64,000 bases of DNA from Hyalella azteca (lineage: Eukaryota; Arthropoda; Malacostraca; Amphipoda; Hyalellidae): assembly GCF_000764305.2 (NCBI RefSeq), contig NW_025947392.1, positions 62,001 through 126,000 on the forward strand, in the 5' to 3' direction. Positions within the stretch are counted from its first letter, which is position 1. The number at the start of each line of letters is the position of its first letter. The notes beneath the pieces are model-generated. The model saw only the letters and a program-made list of their open reading frames with translations. It was not told the DNA's origin and did no database searches. Both the position numbers and the translations under genes were made by a program. This document shows, in pieces, positions 59,201 to 64,000 of this stretch.

Positions 59201-61129
59201 GTGCGTTACAGTAATTCTTAGACCAGTCAATCACTCGAGCCTGTTACACGTTCATTACTGCATGCAGCCATAGCCTCGGTCACTGGTATCGTCCACACAT
59301 TCAGCACGTGCGTTCCACACATTTAAAGAACTTGAGAAACAAGAGGATGAAATCTTAACGAGCAGAGGCATTCTGCTGTTGTCCTGCAGAACAGATTGGG
59401 TGCATAATTGAGTGCAGAGCTCTACGACAGAGCTCCTAAATATTTCATGTGAATGAGAGACCAGTGATACTTGGGGTCCATTCGAAATTTGTCGATAATT
59501 TTAGAATAATGTGAAAAATAACGGACTGGATCTATGATGTTGTGAAACGCCGCGTTACAAATGTGGAGTTTCATAAATTTAGTTATGATAAGGTATCAGA
59601 GAGGCGAAAACAGCGAAAACTTCCTTCTTCAATGTCAAATAACGGCTCTGTTACTGCTCTCGCGTCACAATGTTAGGAATTAAGTGCCACATATATTCCT
59701 TGCATAGTAAATACCAGAAAAACCAATTGAAATAAATATCATATGAATAAAAAATTATACATGAAGTCGCAAATAAAAGAAATAGAGGCAAGAAGTAGAA
59801 CGTTGACCCGGAGCACGACAAATCGATAGAAATTTTGCTTCCAACTGGCTGCTCATTTTTTTTCCTCGCAGATCTTTAGTTCGAAGCCCGTCGAAAATGG
59901 ACGACGGTAATCAGAATTTATCGCAGCGAGGCAGGTGGCTCCAGCTGGTCTTAATCGAACGACGAAAATCGGAAACTGGTCATAAGTATTATTTTCTTCT
60001 TTTTCCGTCATGTTTCCCGGTAATTTGTAACAAAACGAAAAATTAGTACCATGTTGGAAGTTTGTATTGATGGAAGAAAATAATTGAATTACGCGTTTAA
60101 AAATTGCACTTGAATTCAATAAAAATTACATGCGTTAAGTCGAATTAAATGGATCGTAGAATGGTTTTCCAAAGTGCCGATGAAAATTGCAGAATTTAAT
60201 AATTAATTTAGATTAATAATAATAAAGCTGTTACATGATTAAACCGGAGGTAAAGAAAGTATTTTGTAATAGATTCGGTCAAAACTGCAAACAGATGCAA
60301 AAGGCATTTCAATATCGTAAGTGCTCTACCCTGCAGTAGTGTCATTAAAATAGCTTATGTTGGTCTGCTCTGAAAAGAGAAACTTTTGCATAATACATGA
60401 AAGTTTATAAATAGTGCCGCAGATGTTCGTCATGTCACAATTTTTCCAAGAATTTCATAACTCATTCAAGTTACATTGAAGTTCTAAAATAGTGCGGTTT
60501 TTGTTTTTCAGCTCACAATTAATCCAGGATTTGCTTATCCCTTCTCACCAAAGTCGCCAGGAGTAAAATAGATAATAAAACTCCAAATAAAAACAATTAT
60601 TGTAACGGATTTTTCGACAGCAGCGAAGCAAACGAAAAGTATCCCAAATTTCGCGATCATGTCAGGTTATCGAAAATTGGGGAGCAAAACATTGTCTGAA
60701 AATTTTTTGCAGAGCTCGAGGCAATTTTGATGTCAGCCTAGAGTGCGAGGCCGGGACTCGATCATGTGTTGATTAATAAACGGGAAAGAACTCATGTTCC
60801 TAAATCTGTTAAAATTTAATATCAGTTATTTTATACTCGCCTTTCGTTCGTCTCTTGATAAGAGCCGAGATCGCGGCCCGTTAGATTATTTAAAAGGTTC
60901 TGGTATATTATCTACGACTTTACGACTATGCGCCGCTATAGTTCAACGAAAAATAAATTATTACTTTTCCGTAGCAACACGTTTATATTTCGCGTATCCT
61001 CTCTTCCAAAGTAGAGTCCTTCACATAGGACATGAAGGTTTTTCGACCTAGTGTGGGTTCACCAATTATATGTTTTGGAGCTTCAATGCTTCTCATGGCA
61101 TTCGCTGAATATGTTTCATCAGAATAACT
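59201..61129. other. AT-rich stretch, no gene
   Basis: Short unrecognised frames only (59853-60119 minus, 60794-61051 plus). No repeat or RNA gene seen. Confidence 0.5.
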
Positions 61130-61557
61130 TTTTTACAATACTACTCTTTAACTTCACTAACTGTTGTTTGTTTAATTGTTTGCCTGCTACAAATCTTATA
61201 ATAGATATTCAACACGCTTATACCTCTCCAATCGATCTGAAATTTTGCACACTTGCGTAAAGTTGGAGACAACGCATGAATCAATTGACAGAATAGATAA
61301 TTTTAAGAATTTTAATTTTTTATTAAAACATACTGAAAAAATAATTTTATCTGCTACCAATCTTATAATAAATATTTAACACACTTCTACCTGTCCAATC
61401 GATCTGAAATTTTGCACACTTGCGTAAAGTCGGAGACAATGCATATTTGTAAATAAATATTTGTAAATAAAATTAGAAATTCATTGTACATGTGGAACAT
61501 CGTAATCACTGGATTCTTTAGAAGTGCTGCCTTTAAAAAGTATTTTTAAAGGCATAT
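61130..61557 (+). repeat. Dispersed repeat family, copy B, with internal 167-bp duplication
   Basis: The same family as 31970-32296, in opposite orientation. It runs from the GTTTGTTTAATTGTTTGCCT region through two copies of CTGCTACMAATCTTATAATA (61185 and 61351), each followed by CCAATCGATCTGAAATTTTG and CACACTTGCGTAAAG, to CATTGTACATGTGGAACATC. It ends in a perfect hairpin, CCTTTAAAAA-GTA-TTTTTAAAGG (about 61530-61552). Copy A has only one of the two inner segments. Frames inside it (61051-61379) are by-products. Confidence 0.85.
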
Positions 61558-62033
61558 TATTTACATAATATATTATTTATATATAAAGCATATTATTTAC
61601 ATAAAAGCATATTATTTCCGCAACAGCTGAAGTCCAAATAAAAGAGTGCATCTCTGCAGATATCTTGACGTGACGATGTCGGGTAAATTATCTTAATTTT
61701 TCGGGGGAACAATAATTGGACGGATATCGATGCATGTCCCACAAATGCAAATTCATTCACGAACACTAATAATTCGCAAATAATAAAAACTGACATTAAT
61801 TTAGTAGAAGTTTTACGAGTACAAATAATAGAAAGAGAGTATGCGAATATTGCATATTAATGCACATAAATTAACAGCCCTGGGCTCAATCCGGACCAAA
61901 TATAATTAGCGGCAAAGCATTATTTTCCACCATCAAAGTCTTTGATTCCTCACGACTTTGAATTTGACTTGCACAGTTTCATAGCTGTCCATTAGCGTGT
62001 ATTTGGGAATTACTTCATCAATGTAAAGGCACT
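61558..62033. other. AT-rich stretch, no gene
   Basis: Begins with a short repeated CATATTATTTACATAA string (61553-61612), then featureless AT-rich DNA. Confidence 0.5.
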
Positions 62034-62333
62034 ATGAGCCAGTTAATGCATTCCTCAATTTACGCTAGTCATCCATTCTTCAAGGCTCGTACACAATTAC
62101 AAGATAAAAAGCGACTTGAGAACGGCCGAGCTTCGGGTTTTGGATGGCCATGTTTAAACCGCGCAAGATATTACGTCATGGAGCGCCATGTTTCGTCTGA
62201 GGATAATAGCGTACGGCGAGCCCCGCCTCCGAAATATCAGTCGAACGTAATTAAGCTGTGTAGATCAGGGTTGTTTTATAGCATGTCTGCCGTAAGTCTC
62301 CCTCGTGGTTGCTACGTGCTCGCCCGTAAATAA
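62034..62333 (+). other. GC/CpG-richer patch with a 99-codon open frame
   Basis: An ATG-initiated frame ends in TAA at about 62331. The translation (MSQLMHSSIYASHPFFKART onward) is basic and matches nothing I know. The patch (about 62110-62340) is distinctly CpG-richer than its flanks, with GAACGGCCGAGC, GCGTACGGCGAG and a CRE-like TTACGTCAT. It could be a regulatory or unannotated exon region; coding is not supported. Confidence 0.15.
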
Positions 62334-64000
62334 CCGAGTAAAAATCCCGTGTTTTACCTTCTCGCTCACCGGACGCGTGACTACGAAACTTATTTTCACT
62401 AAAAACTAACATGGTAACAGTGTCGGACATGATGATGTTATAACAAAATGACTATAATGCAACAATGTAAGAGATGATATGATCGTATAACGATGATTAT
62501 ATGATAAGTCTAGAACATCGATGATACAACAATGATTGCAAAACAAGAGCATCAGGTATAACGATGTTATAACCATAATAATGAATATAATAAATAATTT
62601 TCGACAAACTTTTATACGACTCCTATATACGATTGTGATTATAAGGTGCAAAGATCTGCACCTAAAAAGTTTTCATAGAATCTATTTGTTGAAAGATGCA
62701 GTTCTTAGTTAAAATATTAATAGTGATACAATCGCTTGGGGTTTAGTAATTTAAAATCAATAACAAAAAACATTTTCAATACCCTGCAGGCTAGGACTGC
62801 TTTAGCACAAAAACGCAATCCAATGATACAAAGTCATTTTGCAGAACAAAACTTGGTCAAAAATATAAAAAGTTAATAAAAAAGCATTTTCGGTTACACT
62901 AAATTTGCAGTGAATCATTCTGAATTGTAATGGATTGTACGAGGCGGATATTATCAATAGTTTAATAATATAACAAAAAAAATATTGTGGCGTTTTCATG
63001 GCATTTTGTTATACGTATTTTATTTGTTTCTTAGCCATGGTTCTAGTCCGTATTGATGGAAGCAAACATGCTTTACGCAATGCTCTATGTAGTGCCTGCG
63101 ATGCCATTAATGTAATGCGTAACAAGTACTCTTAGGGTACTGTTTAGAAAATGATGTTTTATGTTTTTTTTCAATTAGTTATGTTCACGAGCCAAGATAA
63201 TATTGTTTATCGAAATTAAAAATCAATTTGAAATTAAATCTGGCATTCTTTTGCTCGCAAAAATAGCACACACCGTGGCATCGACTGCAATTCATTTGAA
63301 GCGGCAAAGAAACCAATATCCATCGTATGGTGAAATCGTTCGAATACGTAACAGGACGAATAATACTGAATGTTGCTGATAGAATAGTAATTCAAGTTTA
63401 ACATTCAAGGAATGTTATTATTATTATTTTCTCTCTAATTATTCTTAGATTATTTCTCTCTCTCCAATTATTTCTCTAAACAAAAAATATATTCATAACA
63501 TGATATATATTATAAAAATAATGACCAAAAATATGTTATCATCAATGAACATGATATTTACCATTAATTTTAATTACAAGATATCTCTTTTAGCATTGAA
63601 AATTCACCCATACTCATTGCCTGTAATGAATCTTGCTTAACGTGTCAATTATTTTTGAGGAACCTTGTAATAAATTACAGGTGAATTTTGAAATATAACT
63701 GCTTTGATTTTAACAAGGCTGCCCATATTCCACTACTTCAATTGGCACCTATGTCGCAGTTCTTTAAGAATGAATTCAATTACCATGGGTCAATACCATG
63801 CGCCAATACCATTTCATTACCATGCGTCAAGTTATCACTTAATAGATCCTGCATCACTGCATGTTTATTACTTCATGATAAGCGTAAGTAATCGATGCAT
63901 ATCCTTAATGGGAGCTAGCAGCGGCTTAAACATGACGCATTAATGCTGAGTTAAGACCAATGCATGCCATCAGGTTTTCCTGTAAATCGTTTCAAGATGG
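62334..64000. other. AT-rich stretch with degenerate simple repeats, no gene
   Basis: At 62430-62600 words such as AACGATGTTATAAC and ATGATACAACAATGAT recur irregularly, giving an 81-codon minus-strand frame without meaning. At 63420-63480 a CTCTCTAATTATT-like string repeats. At 63782-63835 CCATGSGYCAA occurs three times. Nothing else is supported up to the window end. Confidence 0.5.

Overview
This is a clearly AT-rich, gene-poor eukaryotic window, most likely from an arthropod and probably an insect. The evidence is a degenerate Tc1/mariner-type transposase whose catalytic block (WPPRSPDLTPFDYFLWGYVK, readable on the minus strand near 2.6 kb) is of a kind common in insect genomes, a TA-flanked MITE ending in CAGGGTGTTTC, long stretches with no open reading frame above chance, and many minisatellites. 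There are no bacterial operons, ribosome binding sites, phage genes or CRISPR arrays. I cannot fix the species or order. No complete protein-coding gene can be supported; the window reads as intergenic or deep intronic DNA.

Layout. 1.1-1.4 kb: 29-bp minisatellite. 2.16-2.88 kb: a TA-flanked Tc1/mariner-like fold-back remnant carrying a second 29-bp array made from its own transposase sequence. 8.15-8.72 kb: degenerate 28-bp array. 11.5 kb: short 30-bp array. 14.0-15.2 kb: two GC-rich arrays close together (15-bp and 25-bp units), then a hairpin and a 76-bp duplication. 18.78-19.02 kb: a MITE with perfect 88-bp inverted arms. 19.8 kb: an imperfect palindrome. 25.7 kb: a 33-base poly(A) run. 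27.7-28.35 kb: four diverged copies of a ~200-bp unit. 30.1, 34.7 and 37.3 kb: local tandem duplications. 32.0 and 61.1-61.6 kb: inverted copies of one dispersed repeat. 43.4 and 45.4 kb: two weak exon candidates. 48.1 and 49.0 kb: 47-bp and 40-bp arrays. 49.6 and 56.8 kb: inverted copies of a short element carrying a GGAC microsatellite. 52.8-53.2 kb: a purine-rich tract. 55.5-55.9 kb: an old 220-bp duplication. 58.1-59.2 kb: a 34/68-bp higher-order minisatellite interrupted by about 400 bp.

How it fits together. Nothing here forms a pathway. The coherent story is repeat birth and decay: at least nine independent minisatellite arrays, several with second-order periodicity, and one array that can be traced to the transposase sequence it grew from. 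Most long open frames lie in arrays whose unit length keeps several frames open and are not evidence of genes.
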